Positions 8,604-17,564 of a stretch of DNA of 64,000 bases are shown in pieces. The notes under the pieces are model-generated. The model did no database searches, was not told the DNA's origin, and saw only the letters and a program-made list of their open reading frames with translations. Source of the stretch: Cellulophaga sp. F20128 (lineage in GTDB: Bacteria > Bacteroidota > Bacteroidia > Flavobacteriales > Flavobacteriaceae); contig NZ_JALKBA010000010.1 in NCBI RefSeq assembly GCF_023015805.1, positions 62,001 to 126,000 on the forward strand. Direction: 5' to 3'. The first letter of the stretch is position 1. Every line of letters begins with the position of its first letter. Made by a program: the position numbers and the translations under genes.

Positions 8604-10457
8604 TTAATCAATCTGTATTTTAGTAGCAAAGTCTAAAAAGACTTTTTTATGAAGTTCTAAATCCAATGAAGGAGAAAGTGCAACCCGAACAATATAATCC
8701 TTGTCACCTTCCTTAGTTGTCCCTTGCGTAGATGTTGCCGGTATGGTCCAATAGCAGCCTTTTAACTGACCGTAGCTCACACAGAATTTACTCTCATTAG
8801 GGATTTCCGTGATCATAGCATTGATCAATTTTAAATTCAATGCTCTTTTGTACATTTCCTTTTCTTCAACCGTTTTTCCTTTGGTAGGAAGATCTAGTGA
8901 AAATACAGAAGGCGTAAATCCTTGTGCAGCCAATGCGGATGGTACAAAATTTATTTTTGCAGAAGGTAAAGTCTCCTTGATATAGTTTACAAAGGCAAGT
9001 GTATGTGTATAAGCATCTTTAATTCTTTGCTTCATGGAAGGCAATTGCCTTGCCAATATCTCGTATTGAAGTGAAGTAGCTTCGTTATCGCATAGCAGAA
9101 GATGACGTTCTATCTTGGCCATTAAAGCATTTGTTTTTTGATTTCCTACACAGTATCCAGCCGTACATTGTCCGCCGCTTGGAAATTTGGAACCACTAGC
9201 ATAAGATATGGATCGCCCTTTTGCAAGTACTTCACCTTCCCCTAAAAAATGGACATTGGGACAAAAGGTTTGATCTAAAATAAAAACGGGATCTATGGCT
9301 GTTTTACCGGTATTTGTTTTACGTACTTTTCCTAAAACCTCTTTCAATTGCAACAGGTCTGGTACTTCAACTCTGGGGTTTGTTGGTATTTCTGCAATGA
9401 TATAAGGAATTGCATCTTCTTTAGCAATTTCTGCTAAAATCGTATCCATACTTTGTACCATTTCATTATCACCGTCTACTGGTAAATCAACAATTTCTAC
9501 AATATCAATACAGGCAGCCACACGTCTTGCCTGGTCATTGGTTCCTCCATAACAATTAGGAGGGACAATAAATTTGATTTTCTTTCCTTTATGATTTTCT
9601 AGTGCATCATGCACAAGCCCCATCATAATAGCGTATTGCATAGAGAGTCCACTAGAAGCTACCAGTGGTTTTGAAGTTGTTCCGGTAATGGCCTTAATTG
9701 AATTTAAGACCAGAGTTTTGTTGGTTTCGGTAACACTGTTCTGGGGGTTAAAAGAAGGCTTCTCAATGAGTAACTGTAAGGCGGTCAGAGAATTAGTTGG
9801 TGTCATTGCAATTGTTTCTCTTCGGCGCACATGTTGAATTTCGGAGATATACCCTTTGTTTTTTTCGCCATTAACAACTAAAATACTACCTAGATTTGTA
9901 TACAAATTGATAAAAAAGTCAATGTTAGGGGAGAGGTCTTTAGTACCCAAATCCTCCTTTTCTGAAATAAAAATAGTACTCCCATTATATTCAGAAAGAG
10001 CAGTTGCTTGACCCACCTTTTTTAGCTCAAAATTATAACCATAAATTGTCCGTAGTACTTCAGGATCAAAAGAATCTGGTACGCTATCTGTATATAAAAT
10101 TTGGGTCTTTTTATTGTCTAATAAATTTTTTCGTAGAATTGCCAATATGGGCATTGTCTGGGATGAAAAACTGATTACATTTTCTGGAGTCCTATTATTT
10201 AAGGTAGCAACTCCCCATTCTAAGATGCAAGACAGTGGATGCCCCAAGCGTATATAGTCGTAAGCCGTAGGTAATTCTTTTAGTGCCAATACTTCTGAAT
10301 TATTAGCGTGATATAAGGTTTCAAACTGTGCCAAAAACTGAGTTTTGGCTAATTTTTCCTCATAAATATCTAGTCGATGGGTGGTTAAATGCAACCAATC
10401 AGTCGGCATATTTTTTAATACAGCTTTGATATAATTGACCATTTTGTTTGCTTCCAT
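8604..10457 (-). CDS. Cys/Met-metabolism PLP-dependent enzyme with long N-terminal extension
   Basis: A protein of about 617 residues whose C-terminal 350 residues belong to the Cys/Met metabolism PLP family (cystathionine gamma-synthase/lyase fold). VILDQTFCPN holds the PLP-ring-binding Asp, YASGSKFPSGGQCTAGY the Schiff-base Lys, and CVSYGQLKG the late conserved block. Ordinary members have about 400 residues; the first 240 here form an extra, unrecognised domain. The exact reaction (C-S lyase, gamma-synthase or other) cannot be told. A TTG at 10484 opens the frame further, but the ATG at 10457 (MEANKMVNYI) or at 10442 is more likely the start. Confidence 0.82.
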   Translation of the reverse strand: MEANKMVNYIKAVLKNMPTDWLHLTTHRLDIYEEKLAKTQFLAQFETLYHANNSEVLALKELPTAYDYIRLGHPLSCILEWGVATLNNRTPENVISFSSQTMPILAILRKNLLDNKKTQILYTDSVPDSFDPEVLRTIYGYNFELKKVGQATALSEYNGSTIFISEKEDLGTKDLSPNIDFFINLYTNLGSILVVNGEKNKGYISEIQHVRRRETIAMTPTNSLTALQLLIEKPSFNPQNSVTETNKTLVLNSIKAITGTTSKPLVASSGLSMQYAIMMGLVHDALENHKGKKIKFIVPPNCYGGTNDQARRVAACIDIVEIVDLPVDGDNEMVQSMDTILAEIAKEDAIPYIIAEIPTNPRVEVPDLLQLKEVLGKVRKTNTGKTAIDPVFILDQTFCPNVHFLGEGEVLAKGRSISYASGSKFPSGGQCTAGYCVGNQKTNALMAKIERHLLLCDNEATSLQYEILARQLPSMKQRIKDAYTHTLAFVNYIKETLPSAKINFVPSALAAQGFTPSVFSLDLPTKGKTVEEKEMYKRALNLKLINAMITEIPNESKFCVSYGQLKGCYWTIPATSTQGTTKEGDKDYIVRVALSPSLDLELHKKVFLDFATKIQID

Positions 10458-10702
10458 AGGGTATACTATTAAATAGGTTGGCAAGATACAGTTCTTAGAT
10501 TTGTTTTAGAAGTGTTCTATGACCTTTGTCCCCATAATTTTCCTTGAATTTTGCTTGATCCCATAGGTGTTCATTTTATTGTTAAATTTTAAGCATAATG
10601 AGCTAGCTAATTGCGCCACTTTGATTACAAATACAACTTTTACACCTGTTATTATTGAAGTCAGAGGCTTTCAATAGTTTAAATATGCACTGTATTCGTA
10701 AT

Positions 10703-11263
10703 TTATAGCACCCCTTTTTGCCAACTTTTTTTACTTATTTCATAACAGATACACTTCTCGTATGTTGGATATTCTCTTAATTTTGGATGGTTAAATTCTC
10801 CCAATTTTTTCATTCCTATTTTTTTCATGACATTTTCCGACTTGGTATTTTCCTTGGTGCACATGGAAATAATCTTTTCCAAATGCAATTCGTTAAATCC
10901 AAAATCAAGGCATTTTGTAGCTCCTTCCGTTGCATATCCTTTGCCCCAACTATTCTTTTTTAAGCGCCATCCAATATCAATTGCAGGGGTAAACTCTGTT
11001 TTATATTCTTGAAATGCAAAGCCTATAAACCCAATTAATTCCCCTGTTTTTAGAATTTCCGTAGCATAGTAGTTAAAGCCATTTTTTTTATAATGTTCTT
11101 GAAGTCGACCTATGAAATCTGATGTTTCTTCTATTGTTAGGGGTTTGGGGAAATGTTCCATTACCTCCAAATCAGCATTAATTTTTGAAAATTGAGTCAA
11201 ATCCTTTTTGGTCCAATTGCGAAATCCAAGTCTTTCTGATGTAAAAATGTAATCTTTTTTCAA
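10703..11263 (-). CDS. GNAT family N-acetyltransferase, RimJ/RimL type
   Basis: A 186-residue acetyltransferase of the RimJ/RimL/SpeG-like group. The opening FTSERLGFRNWTKKDL is the typical first strand. IGWRLKKNSWGKGYATEGA is motif A, which binds the acetyl-CoA pyrophosphate, and NVMKKIGMKKLGEF is the late beta-strand motif. It would acetylate an N-terminal or side-chain amine; the target is unknown. The frame has no ATG before residue 34, so the start is the TTG at 11261-11263. It stands alone in the accessory region. Confidence 0.85.
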   Translation of the reverse strand: MKKDYIFTSERLGFRNWTKKDLTQFSKINADLEVMEHFPKPLTIEETSDFIGRLQEHYKKNGFNYYATEILKTGELIGFIGFAFQEYKTEFTPAIDIGWRLKKNSWGKGYATEGATKCLDFGFNELHLEKIISMCTKENTKSENVMKKIGMKKLGEFNHPKLREYPTYEKCICYEISKKSWQKGVL

Positions 11264-11818
11264 GGGAATGGTTTTTAGTGGAATAGTACTTCTAAAAAGC
11301 AGCTCACTTTTTAGAGTTCAGTTTGTGCCGTTTGGACTTTAAATGGTCCGTTAATTTTGCTTATGTTCTATCGTTTTTACTACACACTAATTTTTAACTA
11401 GCGAAGTCCCTAGATACATGCTACTAATTTAATAAAAAAAGCCGAAATGTACATTTCGTATAAATGTAACACGGCTTATTCTAAGCCCTGTTTTACGAAG
11501 AAAAGCGTTCAATAAAGAGTCTTTACAAACCATTTAAATAGTTTCTTAGGGTACATGCATTAACAGATATACCAAAGTGCATACCGTCTTAGCTTACCTA
11601 ATGAAATTTAGTGGCCGGCGTATGGATAACAGTTCCTTTAAATTGTGGCAAAACAAAAAAATGAAGAGATGTAAAAACTGGGCTATAAGTAAAAACATAG
11701 TTAAGCCTCTATAAAAATCAAGAATTAAAAGTAGGCCATTAGAATGCTCTTGGATTTCTTACATGTTGTATCACCTTAAAAGTTACAATTAGTTACATCG
11801 GGTATTAGCGGCAAGGAT
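11264..11818. other. Gene-free stretch of 555 bases with a perfect 16-base palindrome
   Basis: No coding frame longer than a few dozen codons makes sense here. The one marked structure is at 11439-11477: AAGCCG and CGGCTT flank a shorter perfect palindrome, CGAAATGTACATTTCG (11443-11458), so two mutually exclusive hairpins are possible. The rest is A+T-rich and shows no clear PIE copy. Confidence 0.45.
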
Positions 11819-12190
11819 TTATTCTTTTACTTTGCGTAAAATTTTATCCATTTTCCGTCCTTTTGCTAATTCATCTACCAACTTGTCTAAATATCTTACC
11901 TGTTGTGTTAATGGGTTGTCTATTTCCTCAATGCGATAACCGCAAATTAATCCTTTAATTAGGTGTGTATTAGGATTCAGATCTGCCTTTTTAAAAAATG
12001 CTTCAAAAGTTGTTTTTTCAGCAATAAAATGTTGCAGTTTCAATTCATCATAGCCTGTTAGCCATGCGATCACTTGATGGAGTTCTGCCACCGTTCTTCC
12101 TTTCTTCTCTACCTTAGTAACGTAATGCGGATAAACTGATGAAAATGTCATTTTTGCCATGCGTTCATTATGTTCTGCTGTAACTTTCAT
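11819..12190 (-). CDS. DUF2200 domain protein
   Basis: A 123-residue protein that matches DUF2200 over its whole length: [20 protein letters not shown] at the start, then [38 protein letters not shown] and a basic C terminus, [19 protein letters not shown]. The family is small, cytoplasmic and common in bacteria; no reaction is known. An ATG start and full length suggest an intact gene. It sits alone in front of a PIE element. Confidence 0.85.
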   Translation of the reverse strand: MKVTAEHNERMAKMTFSSVYPHYVTKVEKKGRTVAELHQVIAWLTGYDELKLQHFIAEKTTFEAFFKKADLNPNTHLIKGLICGYRIEEIDNPLTQQVRYLDKLVDELAKGRKMDKILRKVKE

Positions 12191-12204
12191 TTCTCATTTT
12201 TTTG

Positions 12205-12335
12205 GGTGTTGGTACTCCTAACTTTTGTACGGTTTATTGGGGCAGGCAGTCCGTAGCCCCATAGTTCACTTTCTAAATTAGCAATTATTTGGCTACTGGA
12301 CGGCAGGTTATGCATACTTTTGTATTCGTTTAATT
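12205..12335 (-). repeat. PIE palindromic intergenic element
   Basis: Lies between DUF2200 and the NTF2-like gene. The coding-strand left end is represented by AACGAATACAAAAGTATGC, just after the lipoprotein gene, and the right end by ACCGTACAAAAGTTAGG. The outer arms GTATGCAT and TTTGTAC are weakly complementary. Divergent but recognisable copy. Confidence 0.5.
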
Positions 12336-12343
12336 TGCGTTTA

Positions 12344-12844
12344 TTATTCTCTTTCTAATGTATCAATATCTTGATTTTCTGCTTCGTATTGGATTGCAGT
12401 ATAGGATATGATTTTCCAAGCGTTTGCTTTTTTTACTAAGGTAATGGTTGCTTTTGCTACAGTGATTATTCCTGCTTGGCTTGTCCAAGTTTGGTCAAAT
12501 GCTACCCATGCCAAATTAGCATCATAAAAAATAAGATAATTGGAGTTTACAAAGGTAGAAGTTATGGGTTCAGGATTCTCGATAAAAAAGGATTCTAAAT
12601 TTCCACCATTTTTATCCCAGCCTCTAGTTTGGGAGAAACCTGCTTTTGTAACATCCAATCGCAATACATCGCTACTATGGTCCCAATAAGAGGCCCATTT
12701 CTGATAATCTTTCTCCATATAAGCATAAGTTTCTCCAGCCACAATTTCTTTTAGAGTTTCTTTTATATCTTCAGAGGTTGAAGCTTTTTCTTGTTGACAA
12801 GAGAACAATAGTGCAATAAAAATTATTAAAATAGGTTTACGCAT
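12344..12844 (-). CDS. NTF2-like (SnoaL-type) lipoprotein
   Basis: The start is placed at the ATG at 12844 because it gives a proper lipoprotein signal, MRKPILIIFIALLFSCQQ (Cys16). The longer frame to 12922 would run back into the intergenic element. The mature part resembles the NTF2-like fold used by many stress-related and enzyme-like proteins: KWASYWDHSSDVLR in the first helix-strand, AWVAFDQTWTSQ in the middle, and AWKIISYTAIQYEAE as the last strand. The family has no common activity, so its role is unknown. Probably anchored in the outer or inner membrane. Confidence 0.72.
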   Translation of the reverse strand: MRKPILIIFIALLFSCQQEKASTSEDIKETLKEIVAGETYAYMEKDYQKWASYWDHSSDVLRLDVTKAGFSQTRGWDKNGGNLESFFIENPEPITSTFVNSNYLIFYDANLAWVAFDQTWTSQAGIITVAKATITLVKKANAWKIISYTAIQYEAENQDIDTLERE

Positions 12845-12912
12845 ATACGAGTTTTTTATTATTTGGATACAATGGTTGGTAGCGGTGTAATTTACCTGTT
12901 TCAGGTAAATAA

Positions 12913-13404
12913 TCATTTGCACAGTGTTGTACTTAGGATATTTATTTTTTCTGTAATGTATTTTTTAATCATTTCCTTATCCGTTTTATTTTTTATAATT
13001 AATAATTGGTTGTTTTTATGAGTCCGATAATTCATTACGAATTTTGATGCGCCACTTCGAGTTAATTCCGAGTAATCAAATCGGTTAGGGTCAAAATTTT
13101 CAGCTATCAATTCAGCCTTTTGAGTTCGTTCTAGGATTTTTATTAAACGAATCAGGTTTCTACTTTTCTCTTCAATTTCTATTTCCGAGGAGTAAATCCA
13201 TGATGTTAATCGGTACAATGAATATCCGATTAGAGATAGAAACGCAACAAAAATTCCAATTCCAAAAGCAAGAAAATAAATTATAAGCACAATCGAAGCA
13301 GTATTCCAAAATATTAGCTCTTTCCCTTTAATCGGAATTCGGTCACTCAATGTATGAGCATCACCTTTTTTCGAAATTCTAAAATAGTCTTGGTGTTGGT
13401 TCAT
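12913..13404 (-). CDS. Hypothetical protein with two membrane segments
   Basis: I do not recognise the family. From the ATG at 13404 (MNQHQDYFRISKKGDAHTL) the protein has about 163 residues. The hydrophobic block LIFWNTASIVLIIYFLAFGI and then IFVAFLSLIGYSLYRL make one or two transmembrane helices, and the C-terminal half is charged and cytoplasm-like. An upstream ATG at 13464 would overlap the end of the esterase gene by eight bases, but that extra stretch looks like PIE sequence rather than protein. Confidence 0.6.
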   Translation of the reverse strand: MNQHQDYFRISKKGDAHTLSDRIPIKGKELIFWNTASIVLIIYFLAFGIGIFVAFLSLIGYSLYRLTSWIYSSEIEIEEKSRNLIRLIKILERTQKAELIAENFDPNRFDYSELTRSGASKFVMNYRTHKNNQLLIIKNKTDKEMIKKYITEKINILSTTLCK

Positions 13405-13456
13405 AATTGTTTTAATTCTGCTGGCTAGCAGCTTTATAAGCCATGAGCTACGATTG

Positions 13457-14269
13457 TTATTCATTTAATGCCCAAATCATAGCTTTCTCTTTTGTCGCTC
13501 TAAAAATGGTGTTGTGTTTTTCATTCGGTTCGTCTGAATATTTCCAGGTTAATTTTTTTGGCGCCTTGTTTTCTAAATTTTTTTCCACCCTTCTAGTGAA
13601 TTGAGAAATATCTTCTGTCCCTGAACCTGCAAACCAGATTTTCAGATGTTTATCAGGAAATTGAGCCAATAAGGAGTCTGCGTTTTTGGTTAAGAAATGG
13701 TTGTTCCACCAAAGGGAGGGGTCCATTGCAATATAAAAATTAAACGCTTCGGATTTCGTAAAAAATGTTTCCATAACAAAAAGCCCTGCCAAGGACTCTC
13801 CAATTATTCCTTTTTTGTTTTTGGTTCTATATTTTTTATTTATTTCAGGCACTAATTCTTCTAAAATAAAGGCTCTAAAATCTTTAGCTCCATCAGTTAC
13901 TGGGCAAAATTGCTTGTCATATTCAGCTTCTGAAAAACCAGTTAAATCTCTCCCTCTTTCTGTATTTTCAATACCGACTACTATAAAAGGTGGTATTTTC
14001 TTCTCAGCTAACAATTTCTTCACCGTATTGGCGATATGTGGGAAGTCTTCTTTAATTCCACCGTCTGGCATATAAAGTACGGGTAAGCTGTCAGCCGATT
14101 CGTTGTAATTTGGTGGTGTCCAAATGTTAATAGTTCGGTCTTCGTTAACAAATTTTGAGCTAATGGTTAAACTGTCGTGTTCTGGAATTGGGTCGTTGTA
14201 AGCAATTCCTTTGTTTTTACAGCTAATAGCCAAAGCAACAAGGAATAGAAAGAAAATTGCATTTTTCAT
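13457..14269 (-). CDS. Putative esterase-family lipoprotein (esterase D-like fold)
   Basis: A 270-residue protein with a lipobox, FLVALAISC (Cys17). It belongs to the putative esterase family that includes esterase D, Fes and IroE. LPVLYMPDGG is the first strand and oxyanion region, IIGESLAGLF carries the nucleophile Ser, AMDPSLWWNN follows, and the C terminus has EKHNTIF with the probable His. Such proteins hydrolyse activated esters, in some cases siderophore lactones, but nothing nearby suggests iron uptake. It is followed by the small membrane protein gene. Confidence 0.85.
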   Translation of the reverse strand: MKNAIFFLFLVALAISCKNKGIAYNDPIPEHDSLTISSKFVNEDRTINIWTPPNYNESADSLPVLYMPDGGIKEDFPHIANTVKKLLAEKKIPPFIVVGIENTERGRDLTGFSEAEYDKQFCPVTDGAKDFRAFILEELVPEINKKYRTKNKKGIIGESLAGLFVMETFFTKSEAFNFYIAMDPSLWWNNHFLTKNADSLLAQFPDKHLKIWFAGSGTEDISQFTRRVEKNLENKAPKKLTWKYSDEPNEKHNTIFRATKEKAMIWALNE

Positions 14270-14281
14270 ATAATTTTAGTT

Positions 14282-14485
14282 TTTTCAAATGAGTGCGCTC
14301 TGTATTGCATCAGATTCGTGATGCTTGCCTATTGGCAGACAGTTAATTAAACCACTAATTTAGTAATAAAAAACCAAAAAAAACCCCGAAGCCTTAGGAC
14401 TTAGCCTAAAAACTTAGGGGTTCATAAGTAGGCTAGAACTAGCCATTTTTTTGCTCGCTGTTGCCAACTGGCATTTTGATTTCTA
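14282..14485 (-). repeat. PIE palindromic intergenic element
   Basis: Sits between the SDR gene and the esterase gene. It shares CACTAATTTAGTAATAAAAA and GGCTAGAACTAGCCATT with other copies (CTAGAACTAG recurs at 22913 and a variant at 25835). The CCCCGAAGCC ... CTTAGGGG arms form an inner stem. On the coding strand it begins a few bases past the end of the SDR frame. Confidence 0.6.
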
Positions 14486-15220
14486 CTATACTAAAGCTCC
14501 ATTTGCACCTATTACTTGCCCTGAAATCCATTTAGAATCATCACTGGCTAAGAACAAAACGACCCTGGCAATATCAATAGGTTCTGCTAATCTATTAAAA
14601 GCATTCATAGCACTCAACGTATCAATAGTTTCTTGTGATTTTCCATTTAAGAATAATTCTGTTGCTGTTGCACCTGGGGCAATTGCATTTACAGAAATAC
14701 CTCGTCCTATTTCTTTAGAAAATACTTTTGTTATTTGCTCAACTGCTGCTTTTGAGGCCGAATATAAAGCGTATTTGGGAAACATTAATTTTGCAGTACT
14801 TGATGAAAAGTTAATAATAATTCCATTGTCAGCTAGTTTACGATCAGCTTCTTGTAGGGTATTAAAAATACCCCTAACATTTACATTAAAAAGTTTCGTA
14901 AATTCCTCCTGTGTATGGTCCTTTAAAAACTTATTGTACATAATACCGGCATTATTTATCAAAACATCTATTTTGCCAAAAGCTTCTATCGTTTTATCAA
15001 ATAGAAGGGTTACTTGATTTTTTTGACTAACATCAGCCTGAATTGCCAAAGCCGTACCTCCGTTTTTAATGATATAGGCTACGGTTTCATTTGCTTCATT
15101 TTCACTATTAGAATGGTTGACAATTACCTTGGCACCATTTTCTGCTAGTAGAATAGCAACTTCTCTTCCTATTCCTTTAGAGGATCCAGTTACGATAATG
15201 ACTTTATTTTTAACCTTCAT
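14486..15220 (-). CDS. Short-chain dehydrogenase/reductase, 3-oxoacyl-ACP reductase-like
   Basis: A 244-residue classical SDR. TGSSKGIG near residue 12 is the Rossmann cofactor loop, DVLINNAGIM the central strand, and YSASKAAVEQ supplies the catalytic Tyr and Lys, with FSSST before them for the Ser. NHSNSE after the second strand suggests NADP(H) preference. The start is set at the second ATG (15220), since MKVKNKVIIVTG is the usual beginning. It is the last gene of a probable TetR-controlled unit with a HAD dehalogenase-like and a carboxymuconolactone-decarboxylase-like gene. Confidence 0.88.
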   Translation of the reverse strand: MKVKNKVIIVTGSSKGIGREVAILLAENGAKVIVNHSNSENEANETVAYIIKNGGTALAIQADVSQKNQVTLLFDKTIEAFGKIDVLINNAGIMYNKFLKDHTQEEFTKLFNVNVRGIFNTLQEADRKLADNGIIINFSSSTAKLMFPKYALYSASKAAVEQITKVFSKEIGRGISVNAIAPGATATELFLNGKSQETIDTLSAMNAFNRLAEPIDIARVVLFLASDDSKWISGQVIGANGALV

Positions 15221-15293
15221 AATAATCTTTTTATACATTGAATATTTGGTGGTATGGGAAATTTACCCATTCCAATAATTGAAATACTATTTA

Positions 15294-15974
15294 TTATTTT
15301 AAAGAAATCAATTTAGTAGCAGCTAGTGCTAGATTACTTTCATTGATTTCAGGTTGTGGAGCAAGGGGATATAATTGAGCACCTGGTCTACTAATAAAAG
15401 CTCCTCTCCAACCAGCCCAAAGTGCACCGGCAATATCCCAGCCATGAGCAGCAACTAACAGGGCTTCGTTGGGTTTAATGCCCATTTTTTTTGCTCCCCA
15501 ATCATAAGTTTCTCTGAAAGGTTTGAATTTTCCAACTCCTTGTACACTTAATCGCTCATCAAAATAGTCGATTAAGCCAGCGCTTTCAAATTGTTTTTTT
15601 AAACCTTCGTTAGATGAATTAGTAAACGAGACTAGTTTGTATCCACTTTCTTTTAATTCTATTAAGGCGGCTTTAACTTCGGGATGAGCAGGTAAACCAC
15701 CTAAGGCATTTACAATAACCTCCCGTGCTTTGTTTTCTTTAATATGGATATTATTATTAGCTCCAACCATTTGAAGTGCAGCTGCACCAATATTTCCAAA
15801 ATGTTCATATTGACCACTTGCTGTTGTAACCAAAGAATATTGTAACATTGTTGTAAACCACAGGGAAAGTAAATCCTCTCTACCATGTAGTGCTTCTCCA
15901 ACCTGCCTTTTCATTTGAGTTAAATCTAGAAGAGTTTCATTAACATCAAAAAACAAAATTTTTGGTCTTGTCAT
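15294..15974 (-). CDS. Haloacid dehalogenase type II-like HAD hydrolase
   Basis: A protein of about 226 residues that begins MTRPKILFFDVNETLLDL, with the nucleophile Asp at residue 10 in the DVNETLLDL motif typical of type II (S)-2-haloacid dehalogenases. LVSFTNSSNEG is motif 2, the region KPFRETYDWG contains the motif 3 Lys, and LLVAAHGWDIAGALWAG is motif 4. All motifs are present and the length is normal, so it should be an active HAD hydrolase; whether halo-acids are the true substrate is uncertain. It lies between the CMD and SDR genes. Confidence 0.88.
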   Translation of the reverse strand: MTRPKILFFDVNETLLDLTQMKRQVGEALHGREDLLSLWFTTMLQYSLVTTASGQYEHFGNIGAAALQMVGANNNIHIKENKAREVIVNALGGLPAHPEVKAALIELKESGYKLVSFTNSSNEGLKKQFESAGLIDYFDERLSVQGVGKFKPFRETYDWGAKKMGIKPNEALLVAAHGWDIAGALWAGWRGAFISRPGAQLYPLAPQPEINESNLALAATKLISLK

Positions 15975-16088
15975 TTCTTTTAGAATCATTATGTCTACTT
16001 ATTAATTACGATACATAGGGTTGGGTATTCTAATTCCGGAAGTACTTGTATCGTTTCTCCTGGAACTACTTCTAATTATTATTTGAAT

Positions 16089-16122
16089 TGGATAAGCTCA
16101 ACTTCTAAATTGAGCTTATCCA
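16089..16122. terminator. Strong 13-bp hairpin between the CMD and HAD genes
   Basis: TGGATAAGCTCAA and TTGAGCTTATCCA form a perfect stem with an eight-base loop, seven bases beyond the stop of the CMD gene. A T-rich tract follows only on the plus-strand side, so for minus-strand transcription it may be an attenuator or mRNA-processing hairpin rather than a full terminator. Confidence 0.5.
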
Positions 16123-16129
16123 GTTTTAT

Positions 16130-16690
16130 TTATACAGTTTCTGATGGTTCCCAAGCAAATTTTTGAAAAGGTGCATCCACTGGGGTGTTGGCAATATGAT
16201 TTGTATAATTACTTATCACTTTTTGCGATAAGCCCAAAATAATTTCTAGGACTTGTCTTTCTTCATAACCTGCTCCGTAAAATGTATTTAAATCTTCTTG
16301 TGATACGTGTCCACGATTACGTACAATCTTTAACGTAAAATCGTGTAAGACTTGCAATTTTTCCGTAGGCATTGCTGTTTTATTCCTTAATGCCTCGGTT
16401 AGAGATGCTTCAACTTTCATCATATGGGCAATTGCGGTATGTGCAGGTACACAATAATGGCATTCGTGCTCTACATTAATAGTTTGCCAAACCACAGTTA
16501 GTTCTTCTTTAGAGAAAGAAGATTCAGTGAACAATTTGTGTATTGTTTGGTAAGCTTCTAATAAACCCGGTGCTCCAGCTAAAACGCCATGTAAACCTGG
16601 TATCATACCATTTGATTTTAAAGATTGCTCTAATAATGTTTTGCTACCTTCAGGTGCAGTTTCAATGTTGTGAATTTTTAATTTTGTCAT
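16130..16690 (-). CDS. Carboxymuconolactone decarboxylase (CMD/AhpD-like) family protein
   Basis: A 186-residue alpha-helical protein of the CMD/AhpD superfamily. The signature EHECHYCVPAHT contains the redox CxxC (Cys-His-Tyr-Cys) and the downstream His of AhpD-type enzymes. This arrangement points to a peroxidase- or disulfide-reductase-like activity rather than true lactone decarboxylation. An IIxGLSQKVISNYTNHIANT block ends the domain. It is the first gene downstream of a perfect palindrome that looks like the operator of the adjacent TetR regulator. Confidence 0.88.
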   Translation of the reverse strand: MTKLKIHNIETAPEGSKTLLEQSLKSNGMIPGLHGVLAGAPGLLEAYQTIHKLFTESSFSKEELTVVWQTINVEHECHYCVPAHTAIAHMMKVEASLTEALRNKTAMPTEKLQVLHDFTLKIVRNRGHVSQEDLNTFYGAGYEERQVLEIILGLSQKVISNYTNHIANTPVDAPFQKFAWEPSETV

Positions 16691-16927
16691 AGTTCTTTAA
16701 TTTATTGTTTTTGTACTTCGTATTGTTTAAAATAAAAATGGTTTTTGTTAATATAAAATGATTCCAAAAGCGATGTAAACCAAACACCATTTGGGTTAAA
16801 CTTTCAGGGAAAACTTTACTATAAGTGCGCCAACCATAGCGAGTAATCCAAAAAAAATGGTAATTATTGCCCATTTTTAAAAATGGAATTTATATAGTGA
16901 TGACTTTGTTTATTAATTAGTAAATAC

Positions 16928-16943
16928 CTAAACGTTTGTTTAG
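16928..16943. promoter_or_regulatory. Perfect palindrome, probable TetR operator
   Basis: CTAAAC-GTTT-GTTTAG, a perfect 6-4-6 palindrome between tetR and the CMD gene. The same layout with one mismatch occurs in front of tetR itself at 17549-17564. Paired sites of this kind are typical of TetR autoregulation plus control of a neighbouring operon. Confidence 0.6.
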
Positions 16944-16961
16944 TTTAATGCTAAAAAAAGT

Positions 16962-17525
16962 TTACAAATTTTGGAAGGTCATTTCTATATAATCTTCTAT
17001 TTCTTTTTCACTATTTACGCGAGATGCTGCTGCCAATCCGTGCTTTGCCAATACTAAATAATTGGCCTGTTTTAATATAGTTGCTTCCTCTTTATTGGCA
17101 TCTGATTTTAATTTGTCGATGAATAATTCCTTTAGATTATTCATGAACAAATTCATCTGTTCCTGAATTTGTTCATCTTCTTTTTCTGAAAATTCATTGT
17201 ATGTATTCGTAACCAAACAACCTTTTTGATTTCCAGCTTCCTTACAAATGTTAACTGAATTATAGAAGAATTCTTTTATGTCTTCTATACCATTGTTTGA
17301 GTTTTTAAATGCTTCGAAAATAAAATTTACTTTTCTTTTGTAACTTTTTAGACTTTCCAGAAATAGACCATGTTTGTTACCAAAACTTGAATAGATAGAA
17401 AACTTATTAATGCCCATTTCTTTTTCAAGCATCTGCATTGAAGTTGCTTCAAAACCATTGCGCCAAAAAAGATTCATTGCTTTTTCTACTACTACATCTT
17501 CTTGATATTGTTTTTTTCTTGCCAT
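16962..17525 (-). CDS. TetR/AcrR family transcriptional regulator
   Basis: A 187-residue regulator. The N-terminal helix-turn-helix reads EDVVVEKAMNLFWRNGFEATSMQMLEKEMGINKFSIYSSFGNKHGLF in outline, as in TetR proteins that respond to electrophiles or quinones. The C-terminal half is the variable, ligand-binding helical domain with one CKEAGNQKGCLV segment containing two Cys residues. The ATG at 17525 (MARKKQYQ) is preferred over the one at 17546. It probably represses itself and the CMD-HAD-SDR unit through the CTAAAC palindromes on both sides. Confidence 0.88.
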   Translation of the reverse strand: MARKKQYQEDVVVEKAMNLFWRNGFEATSMQMLEKEMGINKFSIYSSFGNKHGLFLESLKSYKRKVNFIFEAFKNSNNGIEDIKEFFYNSVNICKEAGNQKGCLVTNTYNEFSEKEDEQIQEQMNLFMNNLKELFIDKLKSDANKEEATILKQANYLVLAKHGLAAASRVNSEKEIEDYIEMTFQNL

Positions 17526-17548
17526 TATTTCCAATAATAAGTACAAAG

Positions 17549-17564
17549 CTAAACAATCGGTTAG
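17549..17564. promoter_or_regulatory. Imperfect palindrome in front of tetR, probable autoregulatory operator
   Basis: CTAAAC-AATC-GGTTAG starts 24 bases upstream of the tetR start codon and matches the 16928 site in 11 of 12 arm positions. A third, tighter palindrome, ACTAACAGTTAGT (17663-17675), lies further upstream and uses the same CTAAC/GTTAG half-sites. Confidence 0.55.

Noticed and set aside
14451-15017. 188-codon plus-strand frame opposite the SDR gene
   Set aside because: The minus-strand SDR has all catalytic motifs; this frame is its complement and begins in the PIE element.
16691-16874. Short minus-strand frame upstream of the CMD gene, with a hydrophobic stretch WAIITIFFGLLAMVGALIV in another frame
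   Set aside because: Frame with start has no pattern; the hydrophobic one has a stop directly before it and no start. At most a remnant.
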